Source: Thelonectria olida (lineage: Eukaryota > Ascomycota > Sordariomycetes > Hypocreales > Nectriaceae). Taken from it: a stretch of 64,000 bases of DNA. The stretch spans positions 62,001 through 126,000 of the forward strand of contig JAGPYM010000048.1 of the NCBI GenBank assembly GCA_020736575.1, in the 5' to 3' direction. Below the pieces are notes generated by a model, which worked only from the letters and a program-made list of their open reading frames with translations, made no database searches and was not told where the DNA came from. Positions within the stretch are counted from its first letter, which is position 1, and every line of letters starts with the position of its first letter. The translations under genes were made by a program, and so were the position numbers. Of the stretch, positions 36,601 to 45,479 are shown one piece after another.

Positions 36601-37404
36601 CGAGGCAGCGACGGGGATCCCAGTCGATCCGAGTTCTACGATTTCTACGAAGCGCTTGAGCTCGTCGTCTGTTGTTACGCGAATTTTGCCCGGTTGTATT
36701 GGGGCCAGCTTGATATCCGGGAGTGTTAGACTAAGAGTGAAGTGGTCAGAGCTGGTGGCGAGGTGGTCCTCAATGTTAGCTTCAGCAAGAGGTACATTCG
36801 TAAAGGCGAGGTCGATAGTGTTTCCATGGGGGTTTGTAGGGATGTCTGAAGTGTTCAGCAGGCCGAGGCCGTTTTCCGATGCCCAAGAGGCGATATCATT
36901 GCCACGGTTCGTAGTCAGGCCTGTCTGCCAGGTGTGGTGTCTGGCGTTAAAATCACCTGCCACGAGGCAGCGATCGGGGATAGGCCATTGCCGTAGAGTG
37001 TCCAATGCATCGCTTTCGTCGTTCTGACGATAGAAGTTAACTATTATTATATCATTGACCGTGAGCCACAGGATATCGCGGCTTATGTAGGGTCGGATCT
37101 GGTCTGCCAAGAGCTTAGAATCACGGCGGATATATGTCATGACTCTGGGTCGAGTGCTATTGCTATCCCAGGCTTCGACTGGGGAGTAGGTGTCATATGC
37201 TGGGTGGGTCTTCGTGAGGCAACGGGAGTTTGCCATCGTTGTCCATGGTTCTTGGAGGAGCACGATATCGTATCGTTCAGAGTCTGCCAATGCAAGGGCA
37301 CAGTCATGGGCCGGGGGCACCTTGCCGACGTTGGCCTGAAAGACTCGGAGAGTCTTTCTACCACATCTTCGTGCTCGTGGGCGTCTACTCATGCTCGTGC
37401 TCAT
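33658..37404 (-). CDS. LINE B ORF2: endonuclease, reverse transcriptase, RNase H
   Basis: 1248 residues, apparently intact. The endonuclease/exonuclease/phosphatase domain covers about residues 18-230: LRVFQANVGK, LLQEPW (catalytic Glu), VAGDFNARHHTW and SDHFTL (catalytic His). The reverse transcriptase covers about 440-740, with MIAKPGRRD, TMDIQGAFDT, GLPQGSPVSPILF and FGYADDTG (YADD near residue 663). RNase H covers about 965-1095: VYSDGSL, DAEATGALE, VCLDN and GNEQADKLAK supply the acidic active-site residues. A C-terminal CSCGRRKAPDHVFYC zinc motif sits near 1185-1200. It should nick the target, prime on it and copy the LINE RNA. ORF2 overlaps ORF1 by 20 bases, with an ATGAGTAG sequence at the junction. 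Confidence 0.92.
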   Translation of the reverse strand: MSTSMSRRPRARRCGRKTLRVFQANVGKVPPAHDCALALADSERYDIVLLQEPWTTMANSRCLTKTHPAYDTYSPVEAWDSNSTRPRVMTYIRRDSKLLADQIRPYISRDILWLTVNDIIIVNFYRQNDESDALDTLRQWPIPDRCLVAGDFNARHHTWQTGLTTNRGNDIASWASENGLGLLNTSDIPTNPHGNTIDLAFTNVPLAEANIEDHLATSSDHFTLSLTLPDIKLAPIQPGKIRVTTDDELKRFVEIVELGSTGIPVAASGPLELDELASALVNLLQSAAKAAGRPARKGARNAPWWTEECARAAAGYRAIRRLYPLGFNQEVQLAKRDFHQVVRRAKRLYWRNLIDSFSDSSSVFKAVRWLRSPGAFQPPPLQVDDVVYETQLDKANALRRATLERRTAEDDIQEPWIQVSPRKTIPFPQEISLEEAQDATLRTGNTSPGADNITVKLLTAVWHIIGTHVRRLFEGCLAIGHHPKPFRAAEVVMIAKPGRRDLTEPRAWRPISLLSCLGKGLERLVARRLAWACIHYGVLHPQAGALPKRSATDLVAALVHDIEEAFARKKVATLVTMDIQGAFDTVLRNRLILRLREQGWPEHLARWAGSFMDDRSACVRYQDTITPLSPLQCGLPQGSPVSPILFLLYTEPIYRLSNPQGRFGYADDTGILCTGDTVEETAAAASKSVEELVRWGAENGVSFDPKKTEVMHFSRSKLKTAPAIRHGDVEKHPEAAMRWLGIWLDSSLSFRAHVEKWTAKAQAVAHHLRGLTNTKHGPLPSAVRSAVRACVEPVLLYGAEVWYPGATRPRWNQPSKDRPSSIQHFLRRMNKAINQSMRAILPAWRTTPIAILHRESGIPPVAQLLEARRYRFSARLKSLDEAHPLAKRTLPPRQPTYHMLIKRRYQTPSESSFRTRLRRADELLAPCTRPSLIQQCFDKEQRTPLQIASKEESAEAFLQWIQSVNSLTLIVYSDGSLSSKGAASYGFAIHQNNLPISNGSGRLGPVEVFDAEATGALEGLKAALDLPGSATQDIVVCLDNLAAATCLRGTPSDSSQEVFLEFQALAASHGATQVRWIPGHTNIPGNEQADKLAKSASSLPEPEGTQPTLAYVRKMARQKPKEAFETWWSTSAPEQYRKFNLKATIRCPPELSLPRTALHHLLAARSLHGDFAAYHERFNHNDARVICSCGRRKAPDHVFYCRKVPPRCRMRLVPSPTAAVNLAIGRDFDKYIKLAKSSAFFEKICPHH

Positions 37405-39001
37405 GAGGGCGCGTGATGAGGACGATGCGGCGCTTCCTTGGAGAGCCAGGTCTTGGGTGCTCGGGTTCCCCCTCTGCTTCGGGGGTTGTGGCCACCATTA
37501 TGCATGAGGGCGCTCTCGACGCGGCGGGACTGGGAGCGAGAGGGCTGGGTCGTTCTTGCGACCCGGCGCTATCGTGTTGTGGGTCGAGTGCGCGTTGTTG
37601 CGGTTCTGAATTGCGCTGGCGGTATGTCTCAGCGCCTACCGTTCGGATGTGGTCTCTTTGCTCTTTGGTCAGCCGGCGGAACACGCCGTGCACTTTCTTC
37701 GGGCGAGCTGGGCACTTGGCGAAGTTGGCGCTGTGCGGGCCGCGGCAGTTGGCGCATTGTTCTGGGGCAGTGCAGTCCACGGAGTCGTGGCCAGTCTTAC
37801 CGCAGCGTACGCACAGAGGGCGTCTATGGCAGGTGCGCAGCGGGTGGTAACCCAAGCATACGTCGCACTGCTTAGGGCGGTTGGTTTTCTTGATGAGCCT
37901 TGCTGGTCGGCTGCTGAATAGGCACCAATGCTTTTTGACTGGTTCGAGAAAAGATACGAGTAGAGTTTTTGTTAGAGGGTTGTCCGATTGGCGTCGTGTA
38001 GGGCGTATGTCGACAGGCTTCAGCCCTGTCTGAATCTCAATTTCTTCGTTCATAGCCGCATCACTGTCCGCCTCGTTACCGTAGAGGTCGGTCAGTTTGC
38101 AGGGGTAGTCTGGGACTACATATGTAAACCATTCCTTGTTAGTCTCTATGGTAGCGGCCCCTAGATCGGCTGCCCATTCCGTTCGTTTCTGCACGAGGAG
38201 GTCGCGGGTGGCTATATCGATCGTGAGGACGGCCCATCCGGACCTGACTTGGAATACCCGCGGGATCTTGTGTGGGTCCACTCCGAGTTTCCGAGAAATA
38301 TGGGTCCGGATTGCGTATTCCTTGTGGGCTCTAGCCGGAGCTCCGGCGTCTAACCGGATGAAGACACGGAGGTCCTCTCGGGGTGGGGCAACAGCGGTCG
38401 GTTGCCCTTGGCGATGAGTGGGGGTTTGTTGTTGATGGTGTTGATGATGTTGATGTTGGTGGGCAAGGGAATTATTTGCAGCTGGGGGCGAAGCCGCGAC
38501 GGTGCTGTAGGTAGGCACGGGGGCAGATTTGGCGTCAGTGAGCGCCCGGTTCCATGAATCCAGGAAGCTATTAGCAAAGTTTCGAGCGAATTCTCGTTCG
38601 AGTCCAGTGGTGAATTGTTTCGCCGCTTCTTCGAATTTAGCACAGAAGGCCTGAAACACCTTCAACTTGGCATTATACTCCTCCACACGCTCGCGTGCGA
38701 GCCTATTGGCTGATTCAATAAGGGATACTGGTTGCTGTTCAGTGGTCCGAGCAGGAGAGGGGGGGGAGGGACGGGCAAGCTGGGCTCCTTCTGTGGCCGC
38801 AGTAGTAGAGACCGCATTGAGCGGCGAAGACGGCGTTTGAGCGGTCCTCCCGAAGGCGGGCGGGACACCGACAGGTCCATTCACAACAGCGGGGCTGTTT
38901 TGCAAGAGGGCTGTGCGGGCTCCTCGATTGAGATTGCCGGGAGTGTGGATTCCCAGGTCAAAGGGATCTGGGACAACAGGCGGACCGGTGGCCGATGCCA
39001 T
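37385..39001 (-). CDS. LINE B ORF1 protein (gag-like, zinc knuckles)
   Basis: 538 residues, the RNA-binding partner protein of the LINE. The N-terminal half is Ala/Pro-rich with a helical stretch LKVFQAFCAKFEEAAKQFTT. A middle domain has VFIRLDAGAPARAHKEYAIR and KIPRVFQVRSGWAVL. Three Cys-rich knuckles follow at about residues 375-435: CDVCLGYHPLRTC, CVRCGKTGHDSVDC and CANCRGPHSANFAKC. The tail is basic/Pro-rich and ends in repeated His-Glu. Met at 39001 follows a 5' UTR of about 130 bases. Its stop (37385-37387) lies inside the start of ORF2, suggesting termination-reinitiation for ORF2 translation. Confidence 0.85.
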   Translation of the reverse strand: MASATGPPVVPDPFDLGIHTPGNLNRGARTALLQNSPAVVNGPVGVPPAFGRTAQTPSSPLNAVSTTAATEGAQLARPSPPSPARTTEQQPVSLIESANRLARERVEEYNAKLKVFQAFCAKFEEAAKQFTTGLEREFARNFANSFLDSWNRALTDAKSAPVPTYSTVAASPPAANNSLAHQHQHHQHHQQQTPTHRQGQPTAVAPPREDLRVFIRLDAGAPARAHKEYAIRTHISRKLGVDPHKIPRVFQVRSGWAVLTIDIATRDLLVQKRTEWAADLGAATIETNKEWFTYVVPDYPCKLTDLYGNEADSDAAMNEEIEIQTGLKPVDIRPTRRQSDNPLTKTLLVSFLEPVKKHWCLFSSRPARLIKKTNRPKQCDVCLGYHPLRTCHRRPLCVRCGKTGHDSVDCTAPEQCANCRGPHSANFAKCPARPKKVHGVFRRLTKEQRDHIRTVGAETYRQRNSEPQQRALDPQHDSAGSQERPSPLAPSPAASRAPSCIMVATTPEAEGEPEHPRPGSPRKRRIVLITRPHEHEHE

Positions 39002-39133
39002 CGCCGCCGCCAGAGGCTGCGCGGAGCGCAGGATTGTGGTTGTTGCGTTGCACTTGTTAGGGAAAAGGGTGTAATTAAGGCTACTTTCTTAACATCTGCG
39101 TGCCAAGAAAGTAAGATGACGAAGGAAGGTTGG

Positions 39134-39260
39134 GGTGCCTGCTGTCCATGGCACGAGGTGTTTGATGTAGGGTAGGTTGCTAAGCAGTGTTGGGAATCGC
39201 ATCGAATACTCTCTAGGGTAGGGACTGGCAGTTGAACCAAACACAATCAAAGCATCCTAA
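39134..39260 (-). repeat. Short LINE A 3' UTR piece next to LINE B
   Basis: On the minus strand 39180-39134 reads AACCTACCCTACATCAAACA, then CCTCGTGCCATG and the GACAGCAGGCACC 13-mer, which is identical to 20050-20095 in LINE A. Farther out (39180-39260) the match to LINE A fades. This is the left side of the insertion site of LINE B copies 2 and 3. Confidence 0.7.
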
Positions 39261-39269
39261 GAGCATCCA

Positions 39270-39395
39270 GGGGATATCAGATATATCAGATATTCAGAGA
39301 CTCAAATCTGATTTGTTTGATCTGATTGAATTCCATATCTGAATTGAATTGGTTGATCTGATTGATATATCTGATTGTTAATCTGATCTGACGGC
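39270..39395. repeat. hAT-like subterminal repeat block
   Basis: The block starts CAGGGGATATCAGATATATC and is filled with CAGATC/TTGATCTGATT words. A related block follows the hAT transposase remnant at 55295-55362. Both run into a (C/G)GGCAGCGCT word (39391-39400 and 55361-55370). It looks like one end of a hAT element or MITE inserted into the gene fragment at 39396-39753. Confidence 0.45.
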
Positions 39396-39753
39396 AGCGC
39401 TGCTTCTCTTTGAAGCGTATGAGTTCGGTCGCCTTCAACTTCCTCTCGAAGACGCGGGTAAGAAGGGCGGCGGAGACACCCGGGAACATGTCGATGAGTG
39501 GTTTTACTTCGGGGGGTGGCTCAAGGGTTTCCTCCTGGTTATCCTCGTCATTTCGTAGGTCCCCGTGAGGCCTCCTCCGACGGAGGTCAATCTCAGCTAC
39601 ATCCATCTCAAGGCGCCTGGCCCTGTCCCTCTGTACCTGTCCTAGCCAACTGGCGCGGTCGGCTGCGCTCATGGTCTCCGAGATGTGGGCTGGAGGCCAT
39701 GCGGAGTCCTGTGGGGCAGGCGTGACAGTGCTGGACTGGCTGGAGGACGTCAT
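39396..39753 (-). pseudogene. Unknown gene fragment, cut by a repeat
   Basis: The minus strand from the Met at 39753 reads MTSSSQSSTVTPAPQDSAWP, then ISETMSAADRASWLGQVQRD, a charged stretch and PLIDMFPGVSAALLTRVFER, ending KLKATELIRFKEKQRCRQ where the hAT-like repeat begins (the open frame runs on to 39286 through that repeat). I do not recognise the family. Similar FPGV-x-A-x-hh-x-x-hF patterns occur in fungal proteins found near transposons, but I cannot assign a role. Confidence 0.4.
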
Positions 39754-40583
39754 CGTGAAGGCAGAAATGATATATTCAAGGCTTATTGGTGCTGTAGCCG
39801 CAGAAGAACAACTTGAAAACTGGAGAATCGAGTCTTGACTGCGTGAGAGATGACGAGCTACTTGCAGAGGCGAGCAATTGACTCCCGTGAGGCAGTTGCA
39901 GGAGGGAAGAACCCCTCCGAGGCGGGGAAGCCTATTCTGCAGAGTGGTCGTCACGTGAGGCAACCCCAATAAAACTACCCCCTTTACATTCTTGTGACGG
40001 GAGCGTCCGGAGTGCTGGACCCAGGGTGGGTCGATACGTAACTAGGCGCACGGGGCAGGCCACAGGGACTTGTTGACACGTGTCGCAGGCCAGGCATGAT
40101 AACGAGCCTCAGGAAACAACAGCACTTAATAATCAAGCTGTGTGCTTCAAGTAAAATCTGTGGGCTGGAGTACCCCGCACTTTAGACAACAATCAATCAA
40201 CACAATTGCTGCTGCTCATCATATTCACTTTAACCCTTTAAGCACGCTCAGTGCGACAACACGCGTCTACGCGCCTGTTCGCATACTTTCTTTCCTCTTC
40301 CAACGTAGTATTCTCGCAATACAGTGGCATTACCTCTTGAGTTGATCTCATCTGGCCCGTGACATAAGCTGTCAACATAACTTAATATAAATGCTAAATT
40401 GATGGAATTGAATTGATGACCACCCTGCTAGCAACAAATCATAACGCCCAAAGGCTGCCGAATAAAGCCGGTCCTAAAAGCCCCTCGGCTTAAGCAGTCA
40501 GACGAGGACGATTCAAAACTCCCAGGTATAGCCCAAGCAGTGGCCATTAACGGTAACTCCAAACCCAGTCCGACAACTAGCCC
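39754..40583. other. Intergenic, with a hAT-like terminus
   Basis: No gene recognised. GATGACCACCCTG at 40415-40427 (reverse complement CAGGGTGGTCATC), preceded by AT-rich TTGATGGAATTGAATT, looks like a hAT terminal repeat. The same 13-mer recurs at 52675-52687. Confidence 0.4.
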
Positions 40584-42381
40584 TCAGTCTCCCACCCTGT
40601 CGCCAACAGGACGACGTCTGGGTACTGAATTAGATACCATTCTATAACGCCGATCCTCAGCTCCAGTTGTAGGCTGCCATCTGGAAGTCCGCGAGGTTTG
40701 ATTTTCCGGTTCTTCGAAGGGGTTTACATAGCCCCGTTGCCCATGAGCAGCGATGTCGAGGCCTGGTTGATGAGGTGGCTGTGCATGACGAGGACGGACG
40801 GGTGGTGCTTCTTGAACATTTTGCAGGGCTTTTGGGTCAGATCTCAAGCCATCTGGGGGAGGTGGTGGCGGCCGTGTAGGGGCATAGGCCGGGTGGGAGT
40901 CGGAAGGGTTCTCGGTGGTGGCTTCGTACCAGATTGTCTCGTTGACGACACGGGCGACGTGAGAGATAGGTCCAACTGCAGGCTCTGCTGGCAGCTCTGA
41001 CATATCCAGGGTTGGATCGGGGCCGCGTGGCTTGGTTTCCAGCTCGTGGATGAATGCTGCCGTGGTTTCTTTAGGCGTTATCGACGACGCCATGAGCTCG
41101 GGAGTTGGGGGCGTAGATAGGACTCCACGTAGCTCTCGACGTTGATAAAGGCTTGGTGTTGGGCTCCAGTCGGTATGATTCTTGCCAATATCAGCTGAGG
41201 CCTCGGGAGGCTGCTGATGACTCCGGCCGATCCTTGCGTCTTCGTTGCTGTTCAAGGTTCCTCTAGGCCTTGGGGATAATGTCATAACCTTGGGAGTAGG
41301 GGGGGAAGGGGGAGGAGGGGAAGTAGGGGAAGTAGGGGGAGTAGAGAGCGTTACCGTGACTCTATGCCGCTCTTCACGTTGATCGGGACTAGGTGTTGGG
41401 CTCCAGTCATTATGCTTCTTGCCCCCATCAGTCGAGGTTTCGGGAGGCTGCTGATGGCTCAAGTCGGCGCTTGAGTCTTGGTTTTTGTTCAAGAGAAGCG
41501 CGTTTATGTCGCGCTCAAGAGCATCGCTCCCGTTCTCCTCGTTCATAACCAGAGCACCGTCGGGATGCAAGGCCATGTGAAGTGTCAAGTCGGAGGCACA
41601 TGAGAAATCAACTTCGGCACCCTGTCGGTAGCAGACGACACATCTGTAGAAGGCCTTGCGCTCCCACAGAGAGGTGCATGCGGCCAAGTGGCTAGCAGGC
41701 AGCAAGTCTTGCGATGCTAAAACTTTCTTCTTGGAGACTCGGAAGCTACCGTAGTCTCCGACCTCTAGGCTGCAGTGGGTGCAGATGAATCCTTGTTGGG
41801 CTTTGAGACTCTTGTTTGTGAGCTTCTCGATAGTTGTCTTTCCTTGTTGGTACAGAATTGCTCCGTCGCAGAAGCGTCTTCTTTCCTGAGAGGGAGGTAG
41901 TTGGCAATCTCCTTCTGGTAGTCGTGGCTCCCTGCCGAGCCACGAGAACCAGGTCTTTGGTACATTATCCTTTTGAAATTTTCTAATCTCTTGCAGGAGT
42001 TGTTCGGCTCCCTTGTCAAGGGAGTCGCGGTCGTCTTTGGTGACCTGAGTGCGTGGTTCGGCTGCCTTTTCCTCTAGTGCTTTCTGTTGCCTCACAAGGA
42101 GCTTGAGCTTAGAGAGTACGCCTGCTTCATTCTCAACAGAGATTTCTGTAGGAGACAAGAACGGTCAATTATCTGGCTTGTTGAGATGCGTGGAGAATAA
42201 ATAACGAAATCATACCTTCGAGTTTCTTTTTATTAGAGATTAAGGTGTTGTATCTCTTCAGTTGTTTCTCGGCTTCAGCAAGTCCATCAGGCCTGGACGA
42301 GTTCGACCAGTGCTTGATGGCATGTGCGGCGGTCGTCGCAGAGATAACGACTCCCAAAACTGCCAGCGCGAGCTCAGCCAT
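40584..42381 (-). CDS. Membrane-anchored Cys/His-rich, Pro-rich protein
   Basis: Not assigned to a family. Exon 1 is 42381-42216 and begins MAELALAVLGVVISATTAAH, a probable N-terminal helix, which is the style of N-terminus found on many fungal NLR/STAND and related proteins. An intron spans 42215-42146 (70 nt, GTATGA...CTACAG). Exon 2 is 42145-40584. Residues about 35-120 are a charged coiled coil. Two finger-like Cys/His motifs follow: ICTHC...HLAAC and YRCVVC...H-x3-H (around residues 165-245), which could bind zinc. The C-terminal half is Pro/Ser-rich, with an internal duplication of HQQPPE(T/A)S-x-D-x-GK(K/N)H-x-DWSPTPS. The gene is divergent from the dynamin-like GTPase at 43106, sharing a 724-bp upstream region, so co-regulation is possible. 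Start chosen as the Met giving the hydrophobic N-terminus. Confidence 0.65.
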
Positions 42382-43105
42382 TGCAAAACGCTGCCACAGT
42401 GTGAAAGAAACAATGAATTTGCTCGAAAGCAATTTGTCGATGCGTCACAATCACACCTTCGTCAGTAGGTCACAATGATTGATGCTGCGAGCTTGTAAAC
42501 ACCAACGCCTCTCTCTAGGTGAAGGGGCGGGCTGACCTTTAGCTAAAGAATGGGCACACGCTCCGCCCCCTAATCGAAGGCCACGTAAGCAAAGCCTCAT
42601 TGGTTGGGAATGAGTGGATCTGGGCTATGAAAAGTATCATCTAACAGTACTACGTGATACCTCGTTAGTCTGTTGCCTTATTGGAATTTGGTGCAACGTT
42701 CCGGCCCCCAACGGAGACTACGCAAGATATGGTGGCTCGGCGCTTACTTCAACGTAGTTGATGGATTCGTGCTGCGTTGCTGCGCCTTGTCCTCAACGCC
42801 CGGCTTGTGAGTAGAAAATGGTATATTTAGGCTGATGAATACACTTTCGCGTTCTGGTCGACTGTTCGGCTCTTGTGCAACGTGGCTTCGCCACTAATTG
42901 TTGCTCGGTTCGTTCATGCCTCCCCCCTTTGAATTATCTTTTAAGACACTCGTGCTTTACTGTTCGGAAAATCAATCTGTTAGACCCAGTTCGGCACTGT
43001 CTGCAACGCCGTTAACCATACTCTCTCCCATTTGATGCCTCCCAAGGGTTATTCTCGCCACGACTTCGCTGCCCTACCGACGGAAAGCCTTCCAATCTCA
43101 TCGAG
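42382..43105. promoter_or_regulatory. Shared divergent promoter region
   Basis: Intergenic DNA between two genes transcribed outward (minus from 42381, plus from 43106). No specific operator could be identified by eye. Confidence 0.35.
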
Positions 43106-45479
43106 ATGCATCCCAATAATGGAGACAATTCCCCAGCTGGTGGTGGAACCAATGCAAACTGGTCGCTCATTAATGCCACCAACGGCTCAGTCAACGAAAC
43201 AACAGAGCCATCTCGTCTAAGCGAGTTTTCCACCTCAAGCCTAGCTCTGATACCCGAGCGAGTGTCTATCCTAGACGCAGGAACAGATGAGTCCACAATG
43301 CTGGATCTTATCACCGAGCTCCAGCAACTGGGCATTGAAGATCACTACGACATGCCGCAGATCATCGTGTGCGGGTCCCAGTCGGCTGGGAAGAGCTCCG
43401 TCCTGGAAGCCATCACGGGAATTCCCTTTCCAAAAGCCCGCGAAACCTGCACTAAGTTCGTCACTCAAGTCACAATCAGGAACAGTGATGATTCAATTGA
43501 GACCGTGGAGGTCAAAATCAATCCCGCAGACAAAAGCGACAAATCCAGAACCACTAGACTCAGCGGTTTCTACCGACAGACCCAAGGAACAGATTGCTTA
43601 ACGCAACTTTCTTCGATCCTCCAGGACGCCAAGAACGTCATCTTCAAAGACGTCGAAAACAACAGACTCGTCACCAAGGACATTGTTCAGGTGACGATTA
43701 CTGGACCGAACAAGCAGCCGCTGCAACTCTTTGACTTGCCCGGTCTCATGGGTACAGACACTGGGGCAGGAGAGCAGGAAGATGTCGAGAGGATTGTGAA
43801 GCAGTATATGGCAATGCCCCAGTCCATCATCTTGGCGGTTGTCAAAGCTAGCGGCGATATCAACGGCTTTGAATCCACAGTTTTGGGATGGTGTAAGAAG
43901 GAGTTTGACCCCGAAGGTACCCGAACCATTGGCGTTGTAACGCATCCAGACCAAAGTGGCAGTCGAGAACACCGATGGATCCGACTCCTTCAGGGCGACG
44001 CAACGGAATTCCATCTCAAGAACCAGTGGCACGTCCTCCGTAATCCGTCCACGGAATCCACGGAGGAGGGAACCCGTCCGGAAGATCGAGGCCAGTGGGA
44101 GCGTGATTGGTTCCAACGAAGTTCCTGGAGCGAGGTGTCCGAAGAGCGGAGGGGAGCGAATGCTCTGCGAGACCGCCTGGGCAAATTGTTATTCTCAAGA
44201 CTCAGACAGCGACTCCCTGGATTGCGCCGTCACTTGTGCCGCTTGCTGGCTGAATTCGAATCTAAGTTGGACAAACTGGGGGATACATCTGCCACCGAGC
44301 GCGTGCGGGTATTCCGGCAAAGAATGGAAGGTCTTCGCAAAGCCGCAAATGACCATGCTCGAGGAATATACGAGTCTGACATTGCTGGGGACTTCCCCCC
44401 AGAGACAGAGGCATATCTACGATCCCGTGTTGTGGAAAAGGGCGAACAACTGCGCGACAACATCATCTATCACGGCCACGCCTGGAACAGTCATATCTCC
44501 CCGACGGCCCCAGGACCAGACACGGATCTGAAATCTCTCGGCAGCCCGAAGGAGGTGCCTCAAGAGTGGTCCACCCGCCAATTCTCCTATGAAAACGGTG
44601 ACGAGGAAATCAAAAAAATCGCAAAGGAGCTGGAACAGTTGCGCGGGCAAGAGCTGGCCGGCCATACTGACCCTGCTCGGATCAAGCACCTTTTTTGGAG
44701 AATGTCCAAACCTTGGCCCAAGATTGCGAAGCAGCGCGTCGAAGAGATCCTTTATTGCTGTGAACAATACATCCGAATGATGGCCCTTAACCATTTCGAG
44801 CTAAGGCATCAGGTCCAAGGATCGACTGGCTTTCCAAACGCAGAGGCAATTGCACGGCGATATGTGGACAAGTATGTGTTGCCGAGGCTTGGGGAACGCC
44901 GTCTTAATGCTTTGGAGGAGCTCCAAGAGCTCGATAAGGATCGAAAAGGCACCCTTATCAATTACGACTTTGCTTTCCTTGAGGAACAGCGGAACTATGT
45001 TTCTCAACAGCACTTCCAGAGCACAATAAAAGCCAGTCATGTCTTAGAAGGGCAGCAAAAGACTCAGAACGGGTCTCCGGAGCCCCTGGAGTGCCGGAAG
45101 TTCGCTCAAGCAGCAGGGCGCTTTTCGCAGGAAGAGCAAATCAACAACACAGCGGGCAATTTCTTGCATGATACACGCAAACATTATGATGTAAGTATAC
45201 GCTTTCCTACCTTCTGGGTACCATCTGCAAGTGGCGTAGCGCTAACATTTGCCTCGCAAGATTGTTCGCGGCCAGTTCATTGCGAATGTGATGACCCAGG
45301 TTGTGGAGCGCCATATACTCCGAAAGTTCGACGACGTGTTTCCCAAGGACTTTACAGACGAGCAAATTGAAAGGCTCACAGTAGAAGATCCGGAGAGCGA
45401 GAGAAAAAGGGGTGAAATATTGGGGCAGAAGAAGCAAGTCGGTGATCTTCTTAATGCTTTGGAGCATAGGATGGGCTAA
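43106..45479 (+). CDS. Dynamin-like GTPase (fungal Mx-like)
   Basis: Large self-assembling GTPase of the dynamin superfamily; many such fungal proteins are accessory and of unknown role, unlike Vps1/Dnm1. Exon 1 is 43106-45190, with an intron at 45191-45260 (70 nt, GTAAGT...GCAAG), and exon 2 is 45261-45479, giving 767 residues. Motifs: P-loop GSQSAGKSSVLEAI (about residues 90-103), switch-I region ARETCTKFVTQV, DLPGL (about 209-213) and G4 as THPD (about 278-281) rather than the usual TKxD. That lysine-to-histidine change may alter guanine binding. The middle/stalk domain follows, with a short GED-like end (FIANVMTQVVERHIL, RKRGEILGQKKQVGDLLNAL). No PH domain or transmembrane segment. An upstream in-frame start is not evident. 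Intact. Confidence 0.88.

Larger units (their letters stand above)
33159..39133 (-). mobile_element. LINE family B copy 2, full length
   Basis: About 5.97 kb, flanked by the 13-mer as GGTGCCTGCTGTC on the plus strand at 33146-33158 and 39134-39146. On the minus strand the order is 5' UTR, ORF1 (39001-37385), ORF2 (37404-33658), a 3' UTR of about 0.5 kb and a TACATACATACATA tail (about 33159-33175). Both frames are open from end to end, so this is the best candidate for an active element here. ORF2 carries endonuclease, RT, RNase H and a CCHC motif, which places it with Tad/I-like fungal LINEs. Confidence 0.9.
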
